DNA of 64,000 nucleotides from Cronobacter malonaticus LMG 23826 (GTDB lineage: Bacteria > Pseudomonadota > Gammaproteobacteria > Enterobacterales > Enterobacteriaceae). Made by a program: the position numbers and the translations under genes. The stretch's first letter is position 1, and every line of letters begins with the position of its first letter. This document shows positions 1-8,596 of the stretch, piece by piece. Under the pieces are notes generated by a model that saw only the letters and a list, made by a program, of their open reading frames with translations, searched no databases and was not told the DNA's origin. Location: positions 4,230,640 through 4,294,639 of the forward strand of contig NZ_CP013940.1 of assembly GCF_001277215.2 (NCBI RefSeq), in the 5' to 3' direction.

Positions 1-1
1 C

Positions 2-2698
2 TGCTGGGATTTCCTCTACCGCATCACGGAATACACCGACCGTCACGGCGGCGTGTGGCGCTACGAGTGGGCGGATTATGCCGAGCTGCTGACCGCGGCC
101 ACCACGCCGGACGGCAGCCGCTGGGTATATGGCTACGACGAGCACGGCAACTTGACGGAAGTGCGCGACCCGCTTGGCAACAGCACCTTCACGACGTGGC
201 ACCCGGTGTTCGCGTTCCCGGTGAAGGAAGTGCTGCCGGACGGCGCCACCTGGCAGTATGAATACAACCCGCGCGGCGATGTGGTCTCACTCACCGACCC
301 GAAAGGCGGCGTGACGCGCTTTGAGTGGAACGAGCAGGGCGACCTGGTTCAGCAGACCGACGCGCTGAACAACACGCACCGGTTCTGGTGGAACGAGCGC
401 GGGCAACTGGTGCGCGACGAGGACTGCTCCGGCAACCAGAGCCACCGGCTTTATGACGACGCGGGGCGACCGCTCAGCGCCAGCGACGCCGAAGGCAACA
501 CTGACCGCTGGACGCTGACTGCGGCGGGGCGTCTGCGCACCTGGCGGCGGGCGGACGGCCGCGAGACGCACTACGAATATGACAGCGCCGGGCTGCTGTG
601 CGGGCAGGACGACGACGGGCTGCGCGAGCGCAAGGTGACGCGCAACGCGCGCGGCCAGGTGGTGAGCGCCGCCGACCCGGCAGGCCATCTGACGCGCCTG
701 CGTTACGACCGCTTCGGCCGCCTGACGACGCTGGTGAACCCGAACCGCGAAAGCTGGCGGTTTGAGTATGACGCCGCAGGCCGACTGACGGGCCAGCGGG
801 ATTACGCGGGCCGCCTGACGGAATACCGCCACGACGCGCCAGGCCAGGTGACGGAGGTGATTCGCCATCCGCTGCCGGGCAGCGCGGACGCGCCGCTGGT
901 CACCGCGTTTGAATATGACGTGCTGGGCCGCCTGACTGCACGCGAAACCGCAGAGCACCGCACCGAGTACCGCCACAATACGCTGTCGCTGGAAATCCGC
1001 CGCGCCACGCGCGCCGAATGGCGTCAGGCGCTGCTGGAAGAGCGGGAGCCTGAGTGGGACGCCGTGCTGGTCTTCACCCGCAACGCCGCGGGCGAGCTGG
1101 TGAGCGAGGAGAACCACGGCGGAAAATTTGAGTATGAGTACGACGCACTCGGCAACCTCAGCAGCACAACATTCCCGGATGGCCGCGAACTCGCCACGCT
1201 GCGTTACGGCACCGGTCATCTGCTGGAGATGCAGCTGCGCCACGGTGGCGCGACACACACGCTGGCGGCGTACGGCCGCGACCGGCTGCACCGGGAAGTT
1301 TCCCGCAGCCAGGGCGTGCTCTCGCAGGAGACCCGTTACGACACCGCCGGGCGCGTCACGCAGCGCACGGTGCTGGACGCGCGCCGCGAGCTGGTGTTCG
1401 AACGCCGCTACCGGTGGGACCGCACCGACCAGATAGTCCAGCAGATACACACCGACACCGCGCCTGCGACGCCGGGCGAGAAATACAGCCAGTACCTGTG
1501 GGGCTACGACGCGGCGGGCCAGGTCACAAAAGCCGTCGAACCGCAGCGGGAAGAACGCTTCTTCTGGGACCCGGCGGGCAACCGCACCGAAGCGCACCGT
1601 AACCCGGTGTGGCACAACCTGCTGCTGCGCCTCGACGGGCTTAAGCTTGACTATGACGGGTTCGGGCGGCTGATTCAGCGGCGGGACAAGTCTGGCGTTA
1701 TCCAGCATTTTGCCTATGACGATGAGCAGCGGGTAAAGGAAATCACCTTCACCGGTCATGCGGAATTCAAAAAAGTGGAGTACCGCTACGACCCGCTGGG
1801 GCGCAGGACGCACAAGATATTATGGCGCTACAACGACCCGCAGCCGGAGACCATCCGCTTCGACTGGCAGGGCCTGCAACTGGCGGGCGAACAGAGCGAC
1901 CGCGAGCCGGACCACTACGTTCAGTACGTCTACACCGAAGGCAGCTACGAACCGCTGGCGCGCATTGACAGTGTTTTCGACGACTGCGAGATTTACTGGT
2001 ACCACACCGAACTCAACGGCCTGCCGGAACGGGTGACGGACGCGGACGGCCAGACCGTCTGGCGCGGGCAGTTCAGCACCTGGGGCGAAACGGAGCGCGA
2101 ACTCAGCGTACCGCAGTGGCACGTACCGCAGAACCTGCGCTTCCAGGGCCAGTACCTCGACCGTGAAAGTGGGCTCCATTACAACCTTTTCCGCTATTAC
2201 GACCCGGTGGCCGGGCGTTACACCCAGATGGACCCGATTGGGTTAGCGGGCGGGCTGAATACCTATGGATATGTGCCGGACCCATTAACTTGGGTGGATC
2301 CGCTTGGTTTAGCTTTACAAGGTGTAGATTTTTCTGGAAGCCCAGACCTTTTTCCAGAAAGTCCTGGTAAAAAAAATATAGTAGAAATCACTATGCAAGG
2401 CTCAAGAGATAGGGATTTTACGGAGGCTTATAAGCAAGCGGGTATAACCAAAGCAGAAGCTCACGGGTATACATGGCACCATGTTGATGATTTTGACCCG
2501 AATACGGGTAAAACAACTATGCAGTTAGTAAAAACATCTGCACATGAAGCCACTTTCCCGCATAAAGGATCAGTCTCCCAGTTTGAGAAACACTTTGGAG
2601 TAAAATATGGTACTCAAGAGGCTATCATAATATCGCATTCAAAAGGTTGGCTGAGAGGTCGGATACCGAAATCTCTTCGTGTTAGTTGTCGTTTATAG
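2..2698 (+). CDS. Rhs family polymorphic toxin, C-terminal part, WHH-nuclease tip (5' end outside window)
   Basis: The frame is open from base 2, so the N-terminus lies outside the window. The visible 898 residues are mostly YD/RHS repeats (many YDxxGRL-type units), which in this family form a cocoon around the toxin. The core closes with DPIGLAGG and then VDPLGL near base 2,295, the usual self-cleavage boundary. After it the DNA turns AT-rich and encodes a tip of about 130 residues containing TWHH, MQLV and a later His, which fits the WHH group of HNH/endonuclease VII nucleases. Rhs proteins are typically delivered by type VI secretion or act in contact-dependent killing; no secretion gene is seen here apart from a possible EagR relative at 9,483. 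The SUKH-type gene directly downstream is the likely immunity gene. Rhs identity is certain; the WHH assignment is from motif only. Confidence 0.93.
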   Translation, partial: CWDFLYRITEYTDRHGGVWRYEWADYAELLTAATTPDGSRWVYGYDEHGNLTEVRDPLGNSTFTTWHPVFAFPVKEVLPDGATWQYEYNPRGDVVSLTDPKGGVTRFEWNEQGDLVQQTDALNNTHRFWWNERGQLVRDEDCSGNQSHRLYDDAGRPLSASDAEGNTDRWTLTAAGRLRTWRRADGRETHYEYDSAGLLCGQDDDGLRERKVTRNARGQVVSAADPAGHLTRLRYDRFGRLTTLVNPNRESWRFEYDAAGRLTGQRDYAGRLTEYRHDAPGQVTEVIRHPLPGSADAPLVTAFEYDVLGRLTARETAEHRTEYRHNTLSLEIRRATRAEWRQALLEEREPEWDAVLVFTRNAAGELVSEENHGGKFEYEYDALGNLSSTTFPDGRELATLRYGTGHLLEMQLRHGGATHTLAAYGRDRLHREVSRSQGVLSQETRYDTAGRVTQRTVLDARRELVFERRYRWDRTDQIVQQIHTDTAPATPGEKYSQYLWGYDAAGQVTKAVEPQREERFFWDPAGNRTEAHRNPVWHNLLLRLDGLKLDYDGFGRLIQRRDKSGVIQHFAYDDEQRVKEITFTGHAEFKKVEYRYDPLGRRTHKILWRYNDPQPETIRFDWQGLQLAGEQSDREPDHYVQYVYTEGSYEPLARIDSVFDDCEIYWYHTELNGLPERVTDADGQTVWRGQFSTWGETERELSVPQWHVPQNLRFQGQYLDRESGLHYNLFRYYDPVAGRYTQMDPIGLAGGLNTYGYVPDPLTWVDPLGLALQGVDFSGSPDLFPESPGKKNIVEITMQGSRDRDFTEAYKQAGITKAEAHGYTWHHVDDFDPNTGKTTMQLVKTSAHEATFPHKGSVSQFEKHFGVKYGTQEAIIISHSKGWLRGRIPKSLRVSCRL
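49..1638 (+). repeat. Long direct repeat, copy 1 (rhs core)
   Basis: By direct reading, this 1,590-base block matches 3692-5281 without a mismatch at an offset of 3,643 bases. Beyond base 1,638 the copies still align but differ by scattered substitutions. The left limit is sharp at base 49, where copy 2 changes to unrelated AT-rich sequence. The block encodes YD repeats of the Rhs core. Confidence 0.95.
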
Positions 2699-2708
2699 GG
2701 GGCAAAAG

Positions 2709-3194
2709 ATGGGTAATAAGTTTCATAATTGCGAAGTCAGCATTAACAATGCTGATATCGAAAGATTAGAGGCTCAGGTTGCATATAAGTTTCCTGATAG
2801 TTTTGTCAATCATTATCTGAAATATAATGGTGGAGTTCCTGAAAAAAGCTGGTGGGATAGTGAGGATGAGTTTGAGCCTATAGAAATAGCGGCTTTTAAA
2901 GCTATTAAAACTGCTGCATCCGACGGCAAAGATGCCTCATCAACTATAAACGGATGCTATAACTTAATGATCTCCCGGCAGGTTATACCTAACAGTCTTA
3001 TTCCTTTTGGTAATGACTGGGGAGGGAACTTTTTTTGTATAAATAAAAATGATGATAGTGTGGTTTTCTATGCCGTTGACGCTTTCGATGATGAGTTATC
3101 ATTGGAAGATAATCATAATAATTTACAGAGAAAGCTTGCACCTACATTTGAGGAGTTTATTACTTCCTTGCGATCAGAAAATGAATTAGAATAA
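2709..3194 (+). CDS. SMI1/KNR4 (SUKH) family immunity protein, probable partner of the WHH toxin
   Basis: A 161-residue protein of the SUKH/SMI1-KNR4 type. The opening pattern (xIERLExxxxxxFPDSFxxHYLKYNGG) and the central IPFGNDWGGNFFCI stretch are typical of the family, whose members neutralise nuclease toxins in polymorphic toxin loci. I chose ATG 2709 because a strong AGGGGG ribosome site lies just upstream; an earlier in-frame start at 2679 would overlap the toxin and lacks such a site. It begins 10 bases after the toxin stop and shares its low GC, so it probably travelled with the tip. The pairing is inferred from position. Confidence 0.88.
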   Translation: MGNKFHNCEVSINNADIERLEAQVAYKFPDSFVNHYLKYNGGVPEKSWWDSEDEFEPIEIAAFKAIKTAASDGKDASSTINGCYNLMISRQVIPNSLIPFGNDWGGNFFCINKNDDSVVFYAVDAFDDELSLEDNHNNLQRKLAPTFEEFITSLRSENELE

Positions 3195-3691
3195 AGTGGA
3201 TGTTATTAAAAAGGAATGATAAATTATTTTGGCGGGCTATGTCTCCCGCCAACTTACTATGGAATCATGTAATAAATTCAATTTTTTCGGAAGGGTCAAT
3301 GTGAGGGGCAGTGTGGACTGCATTATAGAAATTTCCATCATTATAGAACGGTAACTAAATATTTTATCAGGCTAAACAGAAAAAATCAGTGTGAGGTGTA
3401 AATGCTCACAGGCATATGAATATTATCTTTTGCAAATGTTTATTTATACGATTAGGATGTTAAGCAATATAAAAAGGTCTGCGATATAAGCAATTCTACA
3501 CCTTTATTAAGAAAGCCGAAGCGGCCTCTTAATGTGTTAAGTCTGATAAAAAAGGCCATCCCTTACCCTAAAAAGTATATCCATAAAATGCTCATTAGCA
3601 TTTAAATGGCATCAAAAATAATATTATGGGGTTAATAAAACATTAGCTTCAAAAGCATTATCAATCATATTACGTAACTGTTAAATACGGT
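3195..3691. other. AT-rich spacer between the two rhs copies
   Basis: About 500 bases with no credible gene on either strand. The only clear structure is a hairpin at 3229-3252 (TTGGCGGG paired with CCCGCCAA). The spacer ends at 3691, exactly where the rhs core repeat begins, so it may be what remains of an older toxin or immunity cassette. I recognise no homology in it. Confidence 0.6.
3229..3252 (+). terminator. Hairpin downstream of the first immunity gene
   Basis: An 8-bp perfect stem (TTGGCGGG / CCCGCCAA) with an 8-base loop, 34 bases after the immunity stop codon. There is no T-run, so it may be a 3'-end stabiliser rather than an intrinsic terminator. Confidence 0.45.
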
Positions 3692-5281
3692 CGGCGTGTG
3701 GCGCTACGAGTGGGCGGATTATGCCGAGCTGCTGACCGCGGCCACCACGCCGGACGGCAGCCGCTGGGTATATGGCTACGACGAGCACGGCAACTTGACG
3801 GAAGTGCGCGACCCGCTTGGCAACAGCACCTTCACGACGTGGCACCCGGTGTTCGCGTTCCCGGTGAAGGAAGTGCTGCCGGACGGCGCCACCTGGCAGT
3901 ATGAATACAACCCGCGCGGCGATGTGGTCTCACTCACCGACCCGAAAGGCGGCGTGACGCGCTTTGAGTGGAACGAGCAGGGCGACCTGGTTCAGCAGAC
4001 CGACGCGCTGAACAACACGCACCGGTTCTGGTGGAACGAGCGCGGGCAACTGGTGCGCGACGAGGACTGCTCCGGCAACCAGAGCCACCGGCTTTATGAC
4101 GACGCGGGGCGACCGCTCAGCGCCAGCGACGCCGAAGGCAACACTGACCGCTGGACGCTGACTGCGGCGGGGCGTCTGCGCACCTGGCGGCGGGCGGACG
4201 GCCGCGAGACGCACTACGAATATGACAGCGCCGGGCTGCTGTGCGGGCAGGACGACGACGGGCTGCGCGAGCGCAAGGTGACGCGCAACGCGCGCGGCCA
4301 GGTGGTGAGCGCCGCCGACCCGGCAGGCCATCTGACGCGCCTGCGTTACGACCGCTTCGGCCGCCTGACGACGCTGGTGAACCCGAACCGCGAAAGCTGG
4401 CGGTTTGAGTATGACGCCGCAGGCCGACTGACGGGCCAGCGGGATTACGCGGGCCGCCTGACGGAATACCGCCACGACGCGCCAGGCCAGGTGACGGAGG
4501 TGATTCGCCATCCGCTGCCGGGCAGCGCGGACGCGCCGCTGGTCACCGCGTTTGAATATGACGTGCTGGGCCGCCTGACTGCACGCGAAACCGCAGAGCA
4601 CCGCACCGAGTACCGCCACAATACGCTGTCGCTGGAAATCCGCCGCGCCACGCGCGCCGAATGGCGTCAGGCGCTGCTGGAAGAGCGGGAGCCTGAGTGG
4701 GACGCCGTGCTGGTCTTCACCCGCAACGCCGCGGGCGAGCTGGTGAGCGAGGAGAACCACGGCGGAAAATTTGAGTATGAGTACGACGCACTCGGCAACC
4801 TCAGCAGCACAACATTCCCGGATGGCCGCGAACTCGCCACGCTGCGTTACGGCACCGGTCATCTGCTGGAGATGCAGCTGCGCCACGGTGGCGCGACACA
4901 CACGCTGGCGGCGTACGGCCGCGACCGGCTGCACCGGGAAGTTTCCCGCAGCCAGGGCGTGCTCTCGCAGGAGACCCGTTACGACACCGCCGGGCGCGTC
5001 ACGCAGCGCACGGTGCTGGACGCGCGCCGCGAGCTGGTGTTCGAACGCCGCTACCGGTGGGACCGCACCGACCAGATAGTCCAGCAGATACACACCGACA
5101 CCGCGCCTGCGACGCCGGGCGAGAAATACAGCCAGTACCTGTGGGGCTACGACGCGGCGGGCCAGGTCACAAAAGCCGTCGAACCGCAGCGGGAAGAACG
5201 CTTCTTCTGGGACCCGGCGGGCAACCGCACCGAAGCGCACCGTAACCCGGTGTGGCACAACCTGCTGCTGCGCCTCGACGG
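3692..5281 (+). repeat. Long direct repeat, copy 2 (rhs core)
   Basis: Matches 49-1638 base for base. The perfect match implies recent duplication or gene conversion, while divergence after 5,281 (for example CTTAAGCTT in copy 1 against CTGAAGCTG here) shows that the 3' parts have separate histories. Confidence 0.95.
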
Positions 5282-5808
5282 ACTGAAGCTGGACTATGAC
5301 GGGTTCGGGCGGCTGATTCAGCGACGGGACAAGTCTGGTGTTATCCAGCACTTTGCCTATGACGATGAGCAGCGGGTAAAAGAGATTCGGTTTGAGGGGA
5401 ACGCTGAGTTCCGCCGGGTGGAGTACCGCTATGACCCGCTGGGGCGCAGGACGCATAAGGTTCTGTGGCGCCATAACGACCCGCAGCCGGAAACCATCCA
5501 CTTCGACTGGCAGGGCTTACAGCTCGCCGGCGAACAGAGCGACCGCGAACCGGACCACTACGTTCAGTACGTCTACACCGAAGGCAGCTATGAGCCGCTG
5601 GCGCGCGTCGACAGCGTCTTCGACGACTGCGAGATTTACTGGTACCACACCGAGCTCAACGGCCTGCCGGAACGGGTGACGGACACGGACGGCCAGACCG
5701 TCTGGCGCGGCAGTTCAGCACCTGGGGCGAAACGGAGCGCGAACTCAGCGTGCCGCAGTGGCAGGTGCCGCAGAACCTGCGCTTCCAGGGTCAGTATCTC
5801 GACCGTGA

Positions 5809-5881
5809 CAAATTTTTCGGGAACAAATTTGAATACGCGTAGCGTACCCCGAAGTGGCGAGCCACAGGGATGTGGCGAGTA
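5809..5881 (+). repeat. 73-base insert with two small hairpins inside the rhs core
   Basis: This block is absent from the aligned position in copy 1. It begins with CAAATTT (5809-5815) that pairs with AAATTTG (5825-5831). It ends with CCACA GGGA TGTGG (5862-5875) flanked by two copies of GTGGCGAG (5854-5861 and 5872-5879). It carries in-frame stops. The size and palindromes suggest a small non-autonomous repeat, but I cannot name a family and see no clear target duplication. Confidence 0.6.
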
Positions 5882-6436
5882 GTGCGGGCTTCACTACAAC
5901 CTGTTCCGTTATTACGATCCGGTGGCCGGGTGTTACACCCAGATGGACCCGATTGGGTTAGCAGGCGGGCTGAACACGTATTCCTACATGGGTGATCCGC
6001 TGGTGTGGGTGGATCCGTTGGGGTTGATATGTAAATCAGCCTACAGCGGCAGAAGGGGTACAGTTAAAGCTAAAGCAGCTCTTGAAAAAAGGTTTTAAAG
6101 TTGTGGCTGAAGAAGTCACTATGAGAATTAAAAATAGCACAACCAATAAAACTTATAGGATCAGAGCTGATATTGTTGCTACGGATAAAATGGGTAATTA
6201 CCATGTATTTTGGAAGCGGTAGGCTCACCCGTAAACAGCAAGGAACAGTAATGTTCGATATGACTAACCCTGCAAATACGAATAGCGGTTTGGGGGGAGG
6301 TATTATTAGACCTTCCGCAAGTAAAGCTGGAGAACTTGAGGTTGCAACTAAAGGCGCTAATGGCTTACCGCTCGGGGGCAATGGTGTCGTTTGGGATGCA
6401 CGTTTCTGGTTATTGAAATATTGACAAGGTCCGAAT

Positions 6437-7057
6437 ATGTCTATTAATGTAAAAGATTTGAAAAAAGAATTTGAAAAAGAGCTCCTTGTATATTTAAAAG
6501 ATAAATTTAAAGAGGTTTCGGGAGTTAAAGTCACAAAAAATAAAGTCACACTAACGACACCAGGATCTATCACCACTATTGATATTACTTTTTTAGATAA
6601 GTCGAAGGCATACGCAATGGTATGCCTGGTTCAGGCAATGGATATTAATAATAAAATTTCACAAATAAATCCGCCTTATAAATCAAATCTTCCCAATAAA
6701 GATTATACTTTATGTGTCAGCACGTTTGGGGAAAATGACAAGAGTCCTCTTTTGCCGACCACAGAAGATGGTATTAAGAAAACATGTGAAAACATCTTTT
6801 CCATTATAAAAGATGAATTTTTGGTAATGTCTAAAAATGTTGTTGAACTGAGTGATGAGTTGTTGTTAGATATTTGTAAAAATCCGCAAGTGTATTCATA
6901 TCCTTTTTTGTTAGCATGTATGGCGATACGAAAGAATAATTTGGAAGAAGTGGATTGGGAGCATCTCCTTAGCGATAAAATATTGGGTTTTCATAATAAA
7001 AATGAATTAAAGATTAGATTTAATTCTGAATATGCAAAATCAAATTTTAAGTTCTAA
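6437..7057 (+). CDS. Hypothetical protein, candidate immunity protein for the second rhs tip
   Basis: A 206-residue protein with no motif I recognise. It has a Lys-rich amphipathic start (VKDLKKEFEKELL), a beta-rich middle, and a C-terminal part resembling helical repeats; there is no signal peptide or membrane segment. ATG 6437 follows an AAGGT ribosome site and lies 12 bases after the broken tip, the position always taken by the immunity gene in these loci. Its low GC matches the tip. The frame is intact although its presumed toxin is not, so it could still protect against siblings carrying the active form. Function is inferred only from position. Confidence 0.65.
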   Translation: MSINVKDLKKEFEKELLVYLKDKFKEVSGVKVTKNKVTLTTPGSITTIDITFLDKSKAYAMVCLVQAMDINNKISQINPPYKSNLPNKDYTLCVSTFGENDKSPLLPTTEDGIKKTCENIFSIIKDEFLVMSKNVVELSDELLLDICKNPQVYSYPFLLACMAIRKNNLEEVDWEHLLSDKILGFHNKNELKIRFNSEYAKSNFKF

Positions 7058-7254
7058 TAATAATGTTAATTTCTTAATGGGCGCTTTAAGGTCGCCTTAT
7101 TTTTACCTATTATCTCAAATAGCTGGTGTTAGGTTCAGTATATAAATGGTTAATCTTATGAGAATATAGAAAAACATTGCTGACGAATATGCCATGTTAA
7201 ATTTATGACAATAATATTTGATAAGTAGGCTTTGGAAAATATGGTGATTCTATT

Positions 7255-7617
7255 ATGAACAAACATGCTGAAAGTATTAACAAAATTGAACTTGAGCGGA
7301 GTATTAAATTCCCTCCTTTATATAAAAAATTTCTCGCAAATGAAGTGAAAGATAGTGATACGTATGAGATAGCTAACAAGGATAACGGAACAATATATTT
7401 ATATAGCTATAAAGATCTTGTCGAAAGAAATGAAGTATATGATATTCAAAGTGTTGAGCCTTATTATTTATTAATCGGGCAGGATGGCGACTTAGGATAC
7501 TTTATCTATGTTGAAAGTGGAAAAGAAAGCGATGTCATATTTAGTATTGATTTGGGAGCACTAGGTAGCTTAGAGATGACTGAGGAAGCGAAAGATATAT
7601 ATTCATTAAGTGCTTGA
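7255..7617 (+). CDS. Small SMI1/KNR4 (SUKH)-like protein, orphan immunity candidate
   Basis: A 120-residue soluble protein. Its N-terminus (INKIELERSIKFPPLYKKFL) and the later YYLLIGQDGDLGYFIYV segment follow the SUKH pattern of an entry helix, a hydrophobic strand and an acidic glycine turn. It is shorter than the other two SUKH-type genes in this locus and not closely alike in sequence. No toxin frame precedes it directly. A perfect intrinsic terminator follows 16 bases after its stop, so it is a complete transcription unit. It probably survives from a lost tip-immunity pair, or protects against foreign tips. Confidence 0.7.
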   Translation: MNKHAESINKIELERSIKFPPLYKKFLANEVKDSDTYEIANKDNGTIYLYSYKDLVERNEVYDIQSVEPYYLLIGQDGDLGYFIYVESGKESDVIFSIDLGALGSLEMTEEAKDIYSLSA

Positions 7618-7632
7618 TTGAGCTTTTTGAAG

Positions 7633-7658
7633 AGCCGAGATTTAATGCTCGGCTTTTT
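7633..7658 (+). terminator. Intrinsic terminator after the orphan SUKH gene
   Basis: AGCCGAG (7633-7639) pairs perfectly with CTCGGCT (7648-7654) across an 8-base loop and runs into TTTTT. Confidence 0.85.
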
Positions 7659-7700
7659 AAGTATGATTTGCCAGCTTAGATATCCAACACTGCGACTTAG

Positions 7701-7909
7701 CGGGTATCTGACGCACCTGCGCTACGACCGCCTGACGACGCTGGTGAACCCGAACCGCGAGCGCTGGCGGTTTGAGTATGATGCCGCAAGCTGCCTGACG
7801 GAATACCGCCACGATGCCGCAGGCCAGGTGACAAAAGCCGTTGAGCTGCAGAAGGAAGAGCGCTTCTTCTGGGATGCGGCAGGCAACCGCACCGGGGAGC
7901 ACCGCAACC
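7701..7909 (+). pseudogene. Rhs core scrap with internal deletions
   Basis: About 210 GC-rich bases encode YLTHLRYDRLTTLVNPNRE, then FEYDAASCLTEYRHDAAGQ, then VTKAVELQKEERFFWDAAGNRT. Compared with the intact core at 690-1610 the order is kept but pieces are missing: the FGR of one YD unit, about 10 residues around GRLTGQRDYA, and some 225 residues between two AGQVT-like segments. All losses stay in frame and sit at repeated sequence. The scrap has no core start and no tip. It marks the left end of another decayed cassette. Confidence 0.85.
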
Positions 7910-8053
7910 TCCCACCATCATAGAAAACCGCAACTCATAACAGTCCTATTGAGCGTGTTTTACGCAAAAAACGGTACATTGACGTCTCATTTCAGGACAG
8001 TGTTTAATAACCTTTAAATTATAACCGGCATTTTATTGCCAGAGGCTTTTAAA

Positions 8054-8452
8054 ATGATTAACAATAAGGTTCATATATGGATAGGGAATAAATTTTGATC
8101 GGCAGATGACTATATACGTTATTTTGAATTCAATTATTCTACCGATGCTGATATAGACGATCCCGATTATCAAGTGTGCGGATTCTGTAGGGATTTAGGT
8201 ATCAAATGGTATGATGAAGACTTTATTGGAATTATACCCAGAGAAAATAAATAAGTTTCTTTAGATGATCTTCTTGAACAAGCTGCCGTAGACGAAAGTG
8301 AGAAAGAAAACGTTAAATCGAAATGTTACGCATCAGAAATTCAAAAAGTGAATGCTTTAGTATGGCATGCCGACTCCGCATTGGATATGAAGCCAGATCC
8401 ATCAATTAGCTATAACGGTTTAAAGTACATTGGCCTGTTTAAAGGCGATTGA
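8054..8452 (+). pseudogene. Immunity-like protein (resembles Imm22) with two in-frame stop codons
   Basis: Read in one frame from ATG 8054, the DNA gives a coherent 132-codon protein broken only by TGA at 8096-8098 and TAA at 8252-8254, ending at TGA 8450-8452. Visible segments are VHIWIGNKF, YIRYFEFNYSTDADIDDPDY, CGFCRDLGIKWYDEDFIGIIPR and GLKYIGLFKGD. The VHIW(I/V)G start and the acidic DPDY..GIKWYDEDF pattern recall immunity protein 22 of polymorphic toxin systems; this is from memory of the family and needs a profile search. The absence of frameshifts suggests recent loss. It lies between an rhs scrap and another SUKH gene. Confidence 0.72.
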
Positions 8453-8596
8453 TGTAATGATATTAAAAAATGTTTTGAAGTTAGTGATGCTTTTAACAAA
8501 CAACTAATGTGCAAATATAGAGTATTTTTAAGAGAGAATAAAAATATCTTACGAGTTTTTCTGTTTAAAAATGACTTCCTAAAGGAGCACGCACCC

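Larger units (their letters stand above)
3692..6424 (+). pseudogene. Second rhs core copy with a broken, different toxin tip
   Basis: This starts mid-core with no N-terminal or PAAR region and stays in frame to about 5,708. There one G is missing compared with copy 1 (CGCGGCAG against CGCGGGCAG), which ends the frame at 5,882. A 73-base insert at about 5,809-5,881 then interrupts the motif that reads DRESGLHYN in copy 1. The core resumes as GLHYNLFRYYDPVAG and DPIGLAGG and reaches VDPLGLICKS near 6,020. The tip is again disrupted: an extra or missing A in an A-run near 6,085 gives TAA, and a second shift lies near 6,205. Joining the frames gives a tip resembling a restriction-like nuclease (RIRADIVA, then YHVF, then GSGRLTRKQQ). 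It cannot be made as one protein. It reads as a displaced rhs C-terminal cassette that has decayed. Confidence 0.9.

Noticed and set aside
287..1813. Long minus-strand reading frame opposite the rhs core (and its twin at 3930-5501)
   Set aside because: It is the mirror of a GC-rich repeat gene; no motif, start site or family pattern, and it exists twice only because the core is duplicated.
3195..3691. Hidden toxin or immunity gene between the rhs copies
   Set aside because: Translating the stretch by eye gave only short frames interrupted by many stops and no recognisable motif.
5809..5881. Insertion sequence in the second rhs copy
   Set aside because: Only 73 bases, no transposase, no clear target duplication; kept as a small repeat of unknown type.
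6173..6424. 83-codon frame as a separate gene
   Set aside because: It is the downstream frame of the broken tip; its start has no ribosome site and the sequence continues the tip domain.
7618..7923. 101-codon frame as a real small gene
   Set aside because: It begins inside a terminator region and its sequence is a deleted piece of the rhs core.
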